A stretch of DNA of 31,369 bases from JBFWIW01 sp050253535 (GCA_050253535.1 JBFWIW010000034.1:1-31369); one strand, 5' to 3'. Counted from the stretch's first letter, positions 14,165 through 22,357 are shown. A program made the numbers and translations. Notes: generated by a model from the letters alone, not told the origin.

Positions 14165-14197
14165 AAACAGGGGCCGCATTCTCTGCGGCCCCTGTTT
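14165..14197 (-). terminator. Intercistronic hairpin with TTTT after dctP
   Basis: AAACAGGGGCCGCA (14165-14178) pairs with its complement (14184-14197) around a 5-base loop. On the minus strand it is followed by TTTTC. It is probably a partial terminator or RNA-processing barrier that lets the binding protein be made in excess over DctQM. Confidence 0.65.
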
Positions 14198-14243
14198 CCG
14201 CTGCTCCTGCTTAAATCCGCCGGTTGGATATCTATATACCTTA

Positions 14244-15323
14244 TCAGTACTGATAATTCTTGATGGTTTCGACAATAGCGCCGCTGCCGGGATACTGCTC
14301 TTCGAACCAGTCGGCATAACCGCCGTCGACCATGGACTGACGCATAGCCGCGGCAAACTCGTCGGAAGGATATGTAACGGTAAGGCCCTGTTCCTTCAGA
14401 TAGGCGAGGTCGCTCTCTTCACTGCTCATATAGTAATCCCAGCACCAGTCGATGGCTTCGGTGACGCACGACTGAATAACATCCTTCTGGGTATCGCTCA
14501 GGGTATTATAGAAGTCGGAGTTGATGGTCCACAGATGAGCCGTCAGCATGTGGTCGGTGACAATAATGTATTTCTGAACCTCATAGTACTTGTTGGCTAT
14601 GATGGTTGAGGGGGCGTTTTCCTGGCCGTCGACGACCTTCTGCTCCAGCGAGGTGAATATCTCGGTCATAGCCATGGTGATGGCGTTGGTGCCCAGACAC
14701 TCGGCCATGGTGACATACTGCGCAATGTTGGGAACTCTCAGGCGGAAGCCCTGGAAATCCGCCATGGACTCAATAGGCTTGTTGGATGAGATAACGCGGA
14801 AGCCGGCGGGGTTGAGCCCCATGGCAATGGCGCCGTAATCCTCGATACCTTCGCTTAGATCGGCAATGATCTCGGGGTCGGTCAGCGCGGCCTTGGCGTG
14901 ATCCCATCCGTTGAACAGAAAAGCGTACTCGCCGATAGCCACGTAAGGCAGATAAGAGGCCCAGGTTGTGCCGGTGACGGCCATCTGGAGGCTGCCCTGG
15001 CGCACAGCGTCAGTCTGAACTTCCTCGCTGCCTAACAGGCAGTTCGTATATACGTCAACCTTGATGGTATCGGATTTGGACTCGACCAGTTCCTTGAACT
15101 TATACATGGCCTGGGATTCGCCGGTCTCGTCGGCATAGATTCCGCCCATCTTGATTGTAACCGTCTCGTCTGTGGGTGCTGCGGTGCCGGTGCTTGTGCC
15201 GGAACCGGTGTCGGAACCTGCAGTGGTAGTGCTCGTTGTGCTGCCGGAGCCGCCGCAGCCGGCGAACAGGCTCAAGGTCAAAGCCACGGCCAGAAGAATG
15301 CTGAATAATTTCTTCGCTTTCAT
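14244..15323 (-). CDS. dctP: TRAP transporter substrate-binding lipoprotein DctP
   Basis: 359 residues from ATG 15323. GGAGG in the preceding sequence is the ribosome binding site, so the longer frame from 15338 is not used. A lipoprotein signal peptide ends in LFAGC (Cys23), followed by a Gly/Ser/Thr-rich linker to about residue 50. The mature part has DctP hallmarks: 'FQGFRLRVPNIAQY' with the Arg that pairs with a substrate carboxylate, 'MTEIFTSLEQKVVDGQENAPSTI', and 'KYIIVTDHM'. It captures an organic acid outside the membrane and hands it to DctQM. The substrate is unknown; the gene neighbours favour a hydroxy acid or sugar acid. Confidence 0.95.
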   Translation of the reverse strand: MKAKKLFSILLAVALTLSLFAGCGGSGSTTSTTTAGSDTGSGTSTGTAAPTDETVTIKMGGIYADETGESQAMYKFKELVESKSDTIKVDVYTNCLLGSEEVQTDAVRQGSLQMAVTGTTWASYLPYVAIGEYAFLFNGWDHAKAALTDPEIIADLSEGIEDYGAIAMGLNPAGFRVISSNKPIESMADFQGFRLRVPNIAQYVTMAECLGTNAITMAMTEIFTSLEQKVVDGQENAPSTIIANKYYEVQKYIIVTDHMLTAHLWTINSDFYNTLSDTQKDVIQSCVTEAIDWCWDYYMSSEESDLAYLKEQGLTVTYPSDEFAAAMRQSMVDGGYADWFEEQYPGSGAIVETIKNYQY

Positions 15324-15387
15324 TTTTTTATCCTCCATATATTTTTTACATTTTCCAGGCAGATTTAAAGCAGTCGGAACTGCCTGA

Positions 15388-16146
15388 TCAGTCCACCAGC
15401 CAGCCGCCGTCTACAGGCAGCGTGATGCCGGTGATGTACTCGCCGCCGGGGCCGGCCAGGAGTACTGCCGCGCCTGTAAGGTCGCCCGGCTCGCCCATGC
15501 GTCCCTTGGGGATCTTCTCCAGATAGCTTTTAACGATCTCGGGATCGGAGAAAAGGGGCTTAGTCATCTCAGTTAAATAGTATCCGGGAGCAAGCGCATT
15601 GACATTGATGCCATACTGTGCCCATTCGTTGGCCAGCGACTTGGTAATCTGCGCAATGCCCGCTTTGGCGCAGCCGTAAGCGACCATGCGCTTGAATCCG
15701 CTGAAAGTGGTCAGAGAGGCCATATTGATAATCCGGCCCTTGATGCCCTTATCAACCCAGTACCTCGCCACAGTCTGGCACATAAAAAACACATACTTGC
15801 TCTGGACGTTCATTACGGCATCCCAATCGTTTTCTTCAAAATCGATGGCATACTCCCTGATGTTGATCCCGGCGCTGTTCACCAGAATGTCGATGCGTCC
15901 CGCCTGTTTTACAGCCTCCTGCACAAAGTCGCGGATGGCCTGTACGGAAGTGATATCCACCTTGATCGGGATCGCTCTGCCCGCTTTTCCCGCGTTTATT
16001 TCAGCCGCCTTCTTCTGCAGCTCTTCCAGGCCGCGGCTGGCCAGAACCACAGTGGCGCCTTCCGCCGCAAAGCCCTGGGCAATTCCGTAGCCGAGGCCCT
16101 TGCTGCCGCCGATCACAACGGCCACTTTTCCATCTAACTGTCCCAT
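15388..16146 (-). CDS. SDR-family oxidoreductase (gluconate 5-dehydrogenase-like)
   Basis: 252 residues from ATG 16146, which has AAGAGGT upstream; the longer frame to 16200 adds an unlikely N-terminus. Classical SDR pattern: cofactor loop GGSKGLG (13-19), 'NSAG' (90-93), catalytic Ser144 in 'NMASL', Tyr157 and Lys161 in 'YGCAK', and the end motif 'ITLPVDGGW'. The overall similarity by eye is to gluconate 5-dehydrogenase and 3-oxoacyl reductase-type SDRs. It probably oxidises or reduces a hydroxyl group of the imported acid with NAD(P). First gene of the operon with dctPQM and the LarA-type gene; 64 bases separate it from dctP. Confidence 0.92.
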   Translation of the reverse strand: MGQLDGKVAVVIGGSKGLGYGIAQGFAAEGATVVLASRGLEELQKKAAEINAGKAGRAIPIKVDITSVQAIRDFVQEAVKQAGRIDILVNSAGINIREYAIDFEENDWDAVMNVQSKYVFFMCQTVARYWVDKGIKGRIINMASLTTFSGFKRMVAYGCAKAGIAQITKSLANEWAQYGINVNALAPGYYLTEMTKPLFSDPEIVKSYLEKIPKGRMGEPGDLTGAAVLLAGPGGEYITGITLPVDGGWLVD

Positions 16147-16484
16147 TTCCCAATACCTCTTTTCTTCTCCGGACTGACTGGTTTCCGCAAAAAACCGCAT
16201 AGCCGGCGATGCGCTGAAAATCAGGCGCCGGTTTCCCGGCTCTTTCGTGTTCAGCCGACCCGGGGCGGTCTTATGCGGGAAAAGCCGGATCGAATTTTGA
16301 AAAACAAAATACAGCTGCGTGCATACTTAAATAACGCCGCCGTATTATACGCCTTCAGCTTTCGTTTCAAGGCGTCCCTTGTCCGGCACTCCGCCCGCGC
16401 CGTGCCGAAAATAAGTGCGCGTTTATATAAGCGGGCCCTTTTAGACGGCTGCAGACCGTCTTTTCAGTGACAATACTATCACAC

Positions 16485-16563
16485 ATGTATCTACAAGTCT
16501 ATAATTCAAACCGCTATTTATTGGCACAAATTTTGTAGAATTTGACCTATTAGCGCGGCTAAT
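16485..16563. promoter_or_regulatory. Candidate operator cluster upstream of the SDR-TRAP-LarA operon
   Basis: ATGTATCTACAA (16485-16496) has TGTA/TACA arms of the yGT...ACr type bound by FadR-type GntR regulators. ACAAATTTTGT (16526-16536) is an odd palindrome, and ATTAGC-GCG-GCTAAT (16549-16563) is another. A GntR/FCD gene lies next upstream. Binding is inferred. I could not fix a clear -35/-10 pair. Confidence 0.35.
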
Positions 16564-16710
16564 TTGTATTATATTTGTCACATTGGCGAAACTTCGATGC
16601 AAAAACAGATTGAGAAATGAACGTATAAGTCCGGGGGATTTGCACTGCCGCGACACCGGATTAAAAAATTTCGACAGCTCCCGCCACACCTGTGAAATCC
16701 AGAAAATAAA

Positions 16711-16740
16711 CACCCGCGCTTGTTAATACAGGCGCGGGTG
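16711..16740. repeat. Hairpin in the 16.7-kb repeat region
   Basis: CACCCGCGC (16711-16719) and GCGCGGGTG (16732-16740) pair. The stem can extend inward to 13 bp with a TAAT loop. It resembles the terminator at 16928-16961, which contains the same CCCGCGC core. Confidence 0.55.
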
Positions 16741-16926
16741 AGACTGTCGGAAACTCCTGCCGAGTCGGAAAAGCCTCGCAGAGTTTCCGCAGCGCACGGC
16801 GAAAATATAATCGAATCCGTCATTTCCGGTGACATGTGCGGCGGAAAAAACACCGTTTATTACGGCTGCGGCAGAGCAGCCGTAATGCAAACCCTTTGTC
16901 GGGGAAGCCCAAAGGGCTTGCAACAA
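16741..16926. repeat. Diverged intergenic repeat (relative of 5159-5314)
   Basis: Three islands match 5182-5263 in order: 16768-16790 (about 21 of 23 bases), 16830-16852 (about 20 of 23) and 16866-16876. It also contains an 11-bp hairpin (ATTACGGCTGC at 16859-16869, complement at 16876-16886). It probably belongs to a dispersed non-coding repeat family of this genome. Confidence 0.6.
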
Positions 16927-16927
16927 A

Positions 16928-16961
16928 TTGACCCGCGCCTGTAGTAACAGGCGCGGGTCAA
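16928..16961 (-). terminator. Terminator after the GntR-type regulator gene
   Basis: TTGACCCGCGCCTGT (16928-16942) and its complement (16947-16961) form a perfect 15-bp stem with a 4-base loop, about 80 bases past the regulator's stop on the minus strand, followed there by TTTGTT. Confidence 0.7.
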
Positions 16962-17041
16962 CGGTGTTTACCGCGGGAATACGGGCGGCGCTGCATGACC
17001 CATTCCGGCCGCCGGGGCCGGATAGGGCTCAGTTTTGCGGG

Positions 17042-17718
17042 TTATCTGACCCAGGAAAGGGTGGTCTTTCTTTCAATATTGTTTTTAAACGCCGTGATCG
17101 TGGCTTCGATATGGCGCTGTATGCAGACGGCCGCAAGGTCTGCGCTGCCGTCCTTGATATACTGCAGAATAGTGTCGTGGTATTCCAGACCTATCCGGGG
17201 GCTGACGAAATGGTGCGGATTCTGCATCAGGGTGGAACTCAGTGCCGTGGAAAGATTGTCTATAAATACCTTTTTCGTACCCTTGGCAATGGTATTGTGG
17301 AACATGTAGTCCTCAAGATAGAAATCCTTTATATCGTCGCTGGCGCTGCGCATGCGCCTGAAATGCTGCTCCAGCTGTTCCACATCCGCCTTGTCGTGGT
17401 TTTCCATGAACATCATGATGTTCCCGTATTCAAAGTAGCGGCGGACAGTATATCCAGCACATCCAGGTCGCTGACGGAAACGATTCCGAGATTCACTGAG
17501 TTGGAGTTCAGGTAAGTACCCGAACCCTGTACCCGCCTCAAAACGGAGTGGTCTACAAAGTTGTCGAGCGCCTGACGCACGGCCGTACGGCTGATCCCCA
17601 GCGTCTTGCTGAGCTGTGATTCGGTCCAGATTTTATCCCCGGGTTTCCAGTCACCGGATTCTATTTTTCCCTGAACGAATTTTCTGGCAAGCTCCGAAGC
17701 GTTTTTGATATATGCCAT
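17042..17718 (-). pseudogene. GntR-family (FCD/FadR-type) regulator split by a one-base frameshift
   Basis: ATG 17718 has GGAGGTG upstream. The first frame (to TGA at 17413) encodes a GntR winged helix: 'ARKFVQGKIESGDWKPGDKI', then 'LSKTLGISRTAVRQALDNF' and 'RVQGSGTYL'. The second frame (ORF from ATG 17416 to 17042) encodes the FCD ligand domain, with Asp and His in 'EDYMFHNTIAK', His in 'EYHDTI' and His in 'QRHIEA' as likely metal ligands. Read through, the second frame joins at about 17441 as 'RYFEYGNIMMF', and restoring one base gives 678 bp, a whole number of codons and a normal 225-residue regulator. It may be an assembly error or a recent mutation. Such proteins repress acid-catabolism operons; the SDR-TRAP-LarA operon next door is the likely target. 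A -10 like TATAAT lies at 17793-17798. Confidence 0.8.
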
Positions 17719-18301
17719 AAAAAACACCTCCAATACAAAGCTTCATTTATCCGAAGAACGCGGAATTGTCCTAATGCTTCAGTATCGCCTCTATTATACT
17801 CTGCCCAATAAAAAAATACCAGACTCTAGGTGGCAAATAATTTTATGCCGCAAACCATTTTTATGGGTGAATCGGATGAGCCGCCGGGCATTACAAATAC
17901 TTTACCATCAGGTTTAACGCGGAATTCTCAATAACGGACAGCAGCGGCGAATACGCGCCGGAGCATCTCTTCGTTAATACAGCTGATCGGACATATGTAA
18001 ACGCGCCCATGACTATCGGTGCTTTCCCTCTTCCCCTGTAACATATTACGATGATGGCTTGGACTGCTGAGTCCTTGACCCTGACGAATAAAATTCAGTT
18101 ATATTAAATCCTGGTTATCTGAAATGGATACGGGCTGAAATCCGTATCCTTTCAGGCAAAGAATTGCCTGAAAGGACTTGACTTCAGCCCGATTACTGCA
18201 GTTTGAACCGCCTTTTTCACTTTGCCGTCATAAAGGCGGCAAAGTCCTGTTGTGATTTAACCGCTTTTTCAGTTGTTTCGAATCAACCCCTTGGCGTTAA
18301 T
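17719..18301. other. 583-bp intergenic region without a supported gene
   Basis: The right end of the regulator's control region (TATAAT at 17793-17798, minus strand) is followed by unremarkable sequence and then by the nested inverted repeats at 18126-18191. No open frame with a ribosome binding site is seen. Confidence 0.55.
18126..18191 (-). terminator. Three-arm nested inverted repeat downstream of the stalk-domain gene
   Basis: Outer arms GGGCTGAA (18132-18139) and TTCAGCCC (18184-18191). Arm GGATACGG/CCGTATCC (18126-18133 and 18142-18149). Arm CTTTCAGGCAA/TTGCCTGAAAG (18149-18159 and 18164-18174, 4-base loop). Several alternative folds compete. It lies about 110 bases past the stop of the gene at 18302 on the minus strand and may end its transcript. 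Confidence 0.5.
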
Positions 18302-19690
18302 TCATATCATACCGCCGGTCTGGAGATTCATAGCATCTATAATTGTGCTGCCCTCTTCGGGCGCGTTCAAAGGCGTATCCGTTGTCGCCTTATACTGCAT
18401 CGTCATATTCATCTGAACTTCCAGCTCCTCTGGTGCGGTGACGCTCATATCCATTGCCATCTGGTCGTTTTTAAACACGTAATTCATTGACATCTCCATT
18501 TCATCAGCGGACACGTCAAAAGTCATGCTGTACCCGACGACCTCATCATCCTGCATTATAAGCGCCAGCTTGTAAGCCATGGCGGTGTCATCGTAATCGT
18601 AGGTCTGCGAATTGGTATAGGTGCTTCCGCTTTTTACAAATGCCGAATCGCTGCATATGGCGTCCACTGCATCAAGCGCCTCGGTGATATCGGACAGCTC
18701 GCCGACATCCGTCAGCTCCAAATAGCTTAAAAAGCTGCCGAGCATATCCTTCGCCGTAGCAGTTTCGCCGGTATACATATTGGTGAATGCCGACTCGTCC
18801 AGGCCGGAAGCTTCGAACAGCTCGCCGAAATCCACCGCCAGCCACGCGTCGCCGGACATACCCATTAACGTTGATAAAAGCGGCGATCTCATGTACATTT
18901 TGTACTCGGCTATATCCATTATGTATTCAAACTTCATATCCTCAAACATTGAGAGCATCGCCTGATTATATACGCTGAGGTCTTCGGTATCTTCAAGCGC
19001 GGCATACAGCCCGCTCAGGTCGGTTTCGATCTCCACATCCAGATTGACAGCGCTGCTGTCGGCCAGACCGGTTATCGTACCGTCTGAAATCACCGGGTAA
19101 GTCTTCCCGTCGCTCGTAACGTTTACCGAAACATCAAAGGTACCGGTCACGGCAAAGGCAGACTGCGAATACTTGTTGGAAAAAGCGAGGAGCTTGTTAA
19201 CAAGCGTGTAGTTTTCAGTACGGTCGAGAATGCTCTCCGTGTCGAGAATAAGCACTGTTTTATCGTCGGAATCCCAGCCGACCGTGCAGCCGAAAGCCTC
19301 GGATATAAACCGCACCGGCGCCATCAGCCTGTCATTTCTGATGAAGGAGGCGGCGTCTGTCTCAAACACCGTTGTCTCCCCGTCGCTGGTGATGTCAATG
19401 GCCGTCTGTCCGATATGGAATTCAATTGTGGTCTCTCCGCGCACTGCGGTAACCGAGCCCGCCGCCTGGTCATAGGAGACCTCCGCGCCGAGCGCTTCCA
19501 GCACCGCACGAACCGGCACAAACGTGCGCCCGTTCTCCAGTATCGGCTCGGCATCGGTGAACTGTATCATTTCGTCCCCCAGCTGAACGCTGATATCTTC
19601 CGTACCGGCAGCGAGCGCAGACGGCGCCAGCATACTTGTAATGACAAGGATTAGCACCAACAATAAAACCGGCCCTTTAATTCTTTTCAT
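18302..19690 (-). CDS. Secreted stalk-domain protein with C-terminal domain of unknown function
   Basis: 462 residues, ATG 19690 with GGAGG six bases upstream. Signal peptide 1-28 (MKRIKG, hydrophobic core, ALAA). A stalk (copper amine oxidase N-terminal-like) domain covers about 33-150, with 'RTFVPVRAVLEALGAEVSYD' and 'LMAPVRFISEAFGCTVGWDS'. These domains are thought to be surface spacers; the copper-binding residues of amine oxidase are not implied. Residues 165-462 are an acidic, Thr/Ser/Met-rich domain of alternating strands and helices ('AFAVTGTFDVSVNVTSDG', 'YVFKNDQMAMDMSVT'), which recalls LolA/LppX-like lipid-binding folds, but only weakly. It stands alone with its own promoter at 19722-19750. 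Confidence 0.85.
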   Translation of the reverse strand: MKRIKGPVLLLVLILVITSMLAPSALAAGTEDISVQLGDEMIQFTDAEPILENGRTFVPVRAVLEALGAEVSYDQAAGSVTAVRGETTIEFHIGQTAIDITSDGETTVFETDAASFIRNDRLMAPVRFISEAFGCTVGWDSDDKTVLILDTESILDRTENYTLVNKLLAFSNKYSQSAFAVTGTFDVSVNVTSDGKTYPVISDGTITGLADSSAVNLDVEIETDLSGLYAALEDTEDLSVYNQAMLSMFEDMKFEYIMDIAEYKMYMRSPLLSTLMGMSGDAWLAVDFGELFEASGLDESAFTNMYTGETATAKDMLGSFLSYLELTDVGELSDITEALDAVDAICSDSAFVKSGSTYTNSQTYDYDDTAMAYKLALIMQDDEVVGYSMTFDVSADEMEMSMNYVFKNDQMAMDMSVTAPEELEVQMNMTMQYKATTDTPLNAPEEGSTIIDAMNLQTGGMI

Positions 19691-19721
19691 ATAACCCTCC
19701 AGAAACCTAAATTATGGTTTA

Positions 19722-19750
19722 ACTTTACTAGTTGCAATTGCATATGTCAA
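19722..19750 (-). promoter_or_regulatory. Sigma-A promoter of the stalk-domain gene
   Basis: On the minus strand perfect TTGACA (19750-19745), 17-base spacer, TAAAGT (19727-19722). A second overlapping choice is TTGCAA with TAATTT 17 bases later. The start codon is about 30 bases downstream. Confidence 0.65.
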
Positions 19751-20006
19751 GGTCAAAAGCGACAAATATTCGGGGGGAAACTCAGCGGCTCGCCCTGAAA
19801 TATAATTTTGTCTGATACTGTTATCCCATTAAAGGGCTAAGATTTGCGAGGGAATTATTTGTCCTGCAAGGCCGGAGAGGAGAACGGGCTGGCGCCCGCC
19901 GACGACGAGAGGGCGGCAGTACGGAAAATTAACCGTAGAGATATCTGCTTTTTAGCGGGATAACAGTATGAGATCCAAACAACCGCCCCGAGCCTCCATA
20001 CAGCAC

Positions 20007-20038
20007 ATTTGCGCGGCTGCATATGCAGCCGCGCAAAT
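20007..20038. terminator. 32-bp perfect palindrome, terminator-like
   Basis: ATTTGCGCGGCTGCAT meets its complement at 20022/20023 without a loop. It is flanked by A/T sequence on both sides and may end the DUF2892 transcript (minus strand). Confidence 0.6.
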
Positions 20039-20107
20039 ATATATGGGAGCTTATTATTTTTCGTTTTACAGATAGACGTTTAAATTCGGGGACGGGCAAG
20101 CTGAGGC

Positions 20108-20163
20108 GGCGGTTTGCCCGCTGTTTTCAAACAACGCAAGCGCAGAAACCGCCCCCTTTTTTT
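20108..20163 (+). terminator. Plus-strand terminator with T7 tract, no gene before it
   Basis: GGCGGTTT (20108-20115) pairs with AAACCGCC (20146-20153) and CCC then TTTTTTT follows. The loop of 30 bases contains further pairing (CGCTGTT/AACAACG region). On the plus strand no coding gene lies upstream, so it may close a small RNA. Confidence 0.45.
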
Positions 20164-20231
20164 ACTGAATTTTCCGCGTTTTGCTGCTTGCAGCTATTGA
20201 CAAAGACAGTAAAGCGCCGGCGCGCTCCCGC

Positions 20232-20426
20232 CTATTTGTTTTTATTTGTACTTATCCCAAGCAGCGCATATAAAGGGCAGGCGTTTATTAAACCCGTTAT
20301 CAGAGGAATCAGGCCGATTAATCCCAGCCAGCGTAAGTTGCCTTTCAGGAAAAAGATCAAGCTCAGTATGGCAAGTCCCAAAATAATACGGATCCATTTG
20401 TCAACTGTGCCCACGTTTCTTTTCAT
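20232..20426 (-). CDS. DUF2892 (YgaP-type transmembrane domain) protein
   Basis: 64 residues, ATG 20426 with AAGGAAG upstream. Starts 'MKRNVGTVDKWIRIILGLAIL' and continues to 'GLIPLITGLINACPLYALLGI', the typical DUF2892 pattern with two membrane helices (about 13-29 and 33-47) and a conserved Cys-Pro near the second. In YgaP this domain is fused to a rhodanese; stand-alone copies like this one are common in bacteria and have no assigned function. Single gene. Confidence 0.88.
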   Translation of the reverse strand: MKRNVGTVDKWIRIILGLAILSLIFFLKGNLRWLGLIGLIPLITGLINACPLYALLGISTNKNK

Positions 20427-20598
20427 TTTAATACTTCCTTAAATTTTTTACTCACAAATACCGGAGCATCAGATATTCAGGCTCCAGTGCTGTTTATTTC
20501 AATATTCCCCGAACACACCATGCTTAGTCACCCTCGGGAATCAGCTGATTCAACGTCAATACTAATTGGTAATTTTGAATCTGCTGTTTCAGGCATCA

Positions 20599-20635
20599 AA
20601 GCGCCTCGCGGGTATGTGTTGCCCGCGAGGCGCTT
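20599..20635 (-). terminator. Terminator after the DUF4173 gene
   Basis: AAGCGCCTCGCGGG (20599-20612) and its complement (20622-20635) form a 14-bp stem with a 9-base loop, about 30 bases after the stop of the DUF4173 gene on the minus strand, followed there by TTTG. Confidence 0.7.
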
Positions 20636-20665
20636 ACCCTCGTCTGCCGGACGATTGCAGACCGG

Positions 20666-22357
20666 TCAGTATGACTTATTATTCCGCGCGCGCATTCGCT
20701 GGAGGCTGTCGGACGCTCTGCCCGCGTAATATGCCGCATTGTCGGACTCCTCGCGCATATAACACTGCAGAGAATTTTTCAGCGCCGGATCCGCGGTCTG
20801 CTGATATACTTCCAGCGCCGCGTCGACTCCCGCGGGGCCGGACTGGTACAGTATTTCAACGTCAAATTTTTGAAGCGTGCCGTTTAAATATCTGTCCGCG
20901 TTATAACGGACGACAAATCCGTCCGGGTCGGACAGGCAGAGCAGGCAGAAAATGACGGAGCCGACGACCGCCGCAAAACGGAGAATCGAAAACCCGCGTT
21001 TCTGGAGAATGATTACCCCGCCGCAGACAATAAAGAGAAAAACCATAAATACGCACGGGAGCAGGCGGCGCATGGACAAGCCGTAAGCCGAAACGTAGAG
21101 CGCCATTTTGCTCAGCGCGGTGCCGATAAGGAGCATCGTGAGGAGCATGAGAACCGCGTTGAAAACTTTGAGCGGCTTTGACGCGGTTCTGGGGGTTCTG
21201 CAGAGAACATTCGCCGCCGTGACCAAAGACAGGTTGATCGCCGCGATTCCGCAAAGCTCAAAAAAGCCGCGCCTTGCGTATTCGGAATACACCTCCCACC
21301 CCTCCGGTCGGACGCCCGAAAACGCGGAGAAGAAATACGGGAGCTGCGTCCCGATAAAAAGCAGATAGAACGCTGAGACAATTCCGAGCAGGGTGTAGAC
21401 CGTGGCGGGCGGCAGTATCCGAAAGTCCGCGATTAAACCCTCCGTTTTATCTTTTGAAAACGCGCCGCATTTACGTCTGTTCGCGCAGCCGAAAACAAGG
21501 CCGAAGATATAGGCCGCCACCGGTATGGCAAGGATTAACTCAATGACGGTCACCCAGTCAAGAAATTTATCGAAAAACGCCTGAACGCCGCCGACTATTT
21601 TGGAAAACCCGCCGCTGTCGGCCTCGAGAAGCAGCGGGGTGACATATCCCACGACGATGAGCGCGAGAACCGCGCCCAGCGCTATCGAGAGAAACGTTTT
21701 TCCCTTCTCTTTGTTTTTCCGAAATCCTGCGAGGCATTTATACTGCGCGCCGAAATTGCGGAAAGGGATCACGAACACGGCGTTGATCCCGTCCAGGAAA
21801 AGCCAGTTTCCGGTTTTTCCGAGGATCTGGACGCCCGCGGCGGCAATTACGCTGTATACCGCGGTGCAGAATAGGAAGAGCCCGCGATAGGGCTCAAGTC
21901 CGTTGCCCGTCCAAAGGGCATAAGTGAGGCCGGTAAGAACCGTGACTGCCAGCCAGAACCAGCCCTCACGGGGAATTTTCACCCCTTTTTTCAGGAGATA
22001 GATTGCCGCCCCGCCGCAGTAAACAACCGTAAAAAGCGCAGTCCCCCAGCCCCGCCAGGAAAATAGCAGCCACCGCACAAATAAGTATCCGATCACAAAC
22101 GCGAAGAGCGCAAAAGCCATGTCCCCGCCGTCCGCCCTGAATTCTTCTTTCTCAGGCTTTTTCTTCGGCTCGTACGGAAACGGATAAGACGCCCACGAAG
22201 ATACCTGAAGCGGCATTTCCGTCGAAGGGGTCTCCGCGACCTCTGCCGAAGACTCAGGCTGCCGTTCAGACGGTTGTTTATCGGAGCTTGAACTATTCTC
22301 CGGATTCGGTTCCGGCATATCTTCAGACGGGCCGCCGCCCAAAATATCATCCGTCAT
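20666..22357 (-). CDS. DUF4173 multi-spanning membrane protein
   Basis: 563 residues from ATG 22357, with AAAGGAGA upstream; the frame from 22396 only adds 13 residues over this site. Residues 1-75 are a soluble Pro/Ser/Glu-rich tail. About 12-13 membrane helices follow, then a soluble C-terminus. DUF4173 signature stretches are 'YARRGFFELCGIAAINLSLV', 'SAYGLSMRRLLP' and 'NADRYLNGTLQKFDVEIL'. The function of DUF4173 proteins is unknown. The start overlaps the HTH gene by 11 bases, so the three genes from 23027 to 20666 form one operon, and the HTH protein may control it. Confidence 0.9.
   Translation of the reverse strand: MTDDILGGGPSEDMPEPNPENSSSSDKQPSERQPESSAEVAETPSTEMPLQVSSWASYPFPYEPKKKPEKEEFRADGGDMAFALFAFVIGYLFVRWLLFSWRGWGTALFTVVYCGGAAIYLLKKGVKIPREGWFWLAVTVLTGLTYALWTGNGLEPYRGLFLFCTAVYSVIAAAGVQILGKTGNWLFLDGINAVFVIPFRNFGAQYKCLAGFRKNKEKGKTFLSIALGAVLALIVVGYVTPLLLEADSGGFSKIVGGVQAFFDKFLDWVTVIELILAIPVAAYIFGLVFGCANRRKCGAFSKDKTEGLIADFRILPPATVYTLLGIVSAFYLLFIGTQLPYFFSAFSGVRPEGWEVYSEYARRGFFELCGIAAINLSLVTAANVLCRTPRTASKPLKVFNAVLMLLTMLLIGTALSKMALYVSAYGLSMRRLLPCVFMVFLFIVCGGVIILQKRGFSILRFAAVVGSVIFCLLCLSDPDGFVVRYNADRYLNGTLQKFDVEILYQSGPAGVDAALEVYQQTADPALKNSLQCYMREESDNAAYYAGRASDSLQRMRARNNKSY

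Larger units (their letters stand above)
16147..17041. other. 895-bp intergenic region: operon control region and repeat elements
   Basis: The AT-rich part (about 16460-16600) upstream of the SDR operon holds candidate operators (16485-16496, 16526-16536 and 16549-16563). The part from 16711 to 16961 is made of three hairpins and a repeat that also occurs at 5159-5314. Short open frames through it look like repeat translations and lack ribosome binding sites, so no gene is called. Confidence 0.6.
19751..20231. other. Intergenic region with palindrome and an orphan plus-strand terminator
   Basis: About 480 bp between the stalk-domain gene promoter and the DUF2892 stop. It contains the 32-bp palindrome at 20007-20038 and a plus-strand terminator at 20108-20163, but no accepted gene ends before that terminator. 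A 37-codon plus-strand frame around 19848-19961 has no start signal. Confidence 0.5.

Noticed and set aside
16578..16926. Two small minus-strand frames with 'AAETLRGFS'- and 'GNSARLF'-like peptides
   Set aside because: They are translations of the intergenic repeat; similar peptides come from 5043-5277 in other frames, which shows the DNA, not a protein, is what is conserved.
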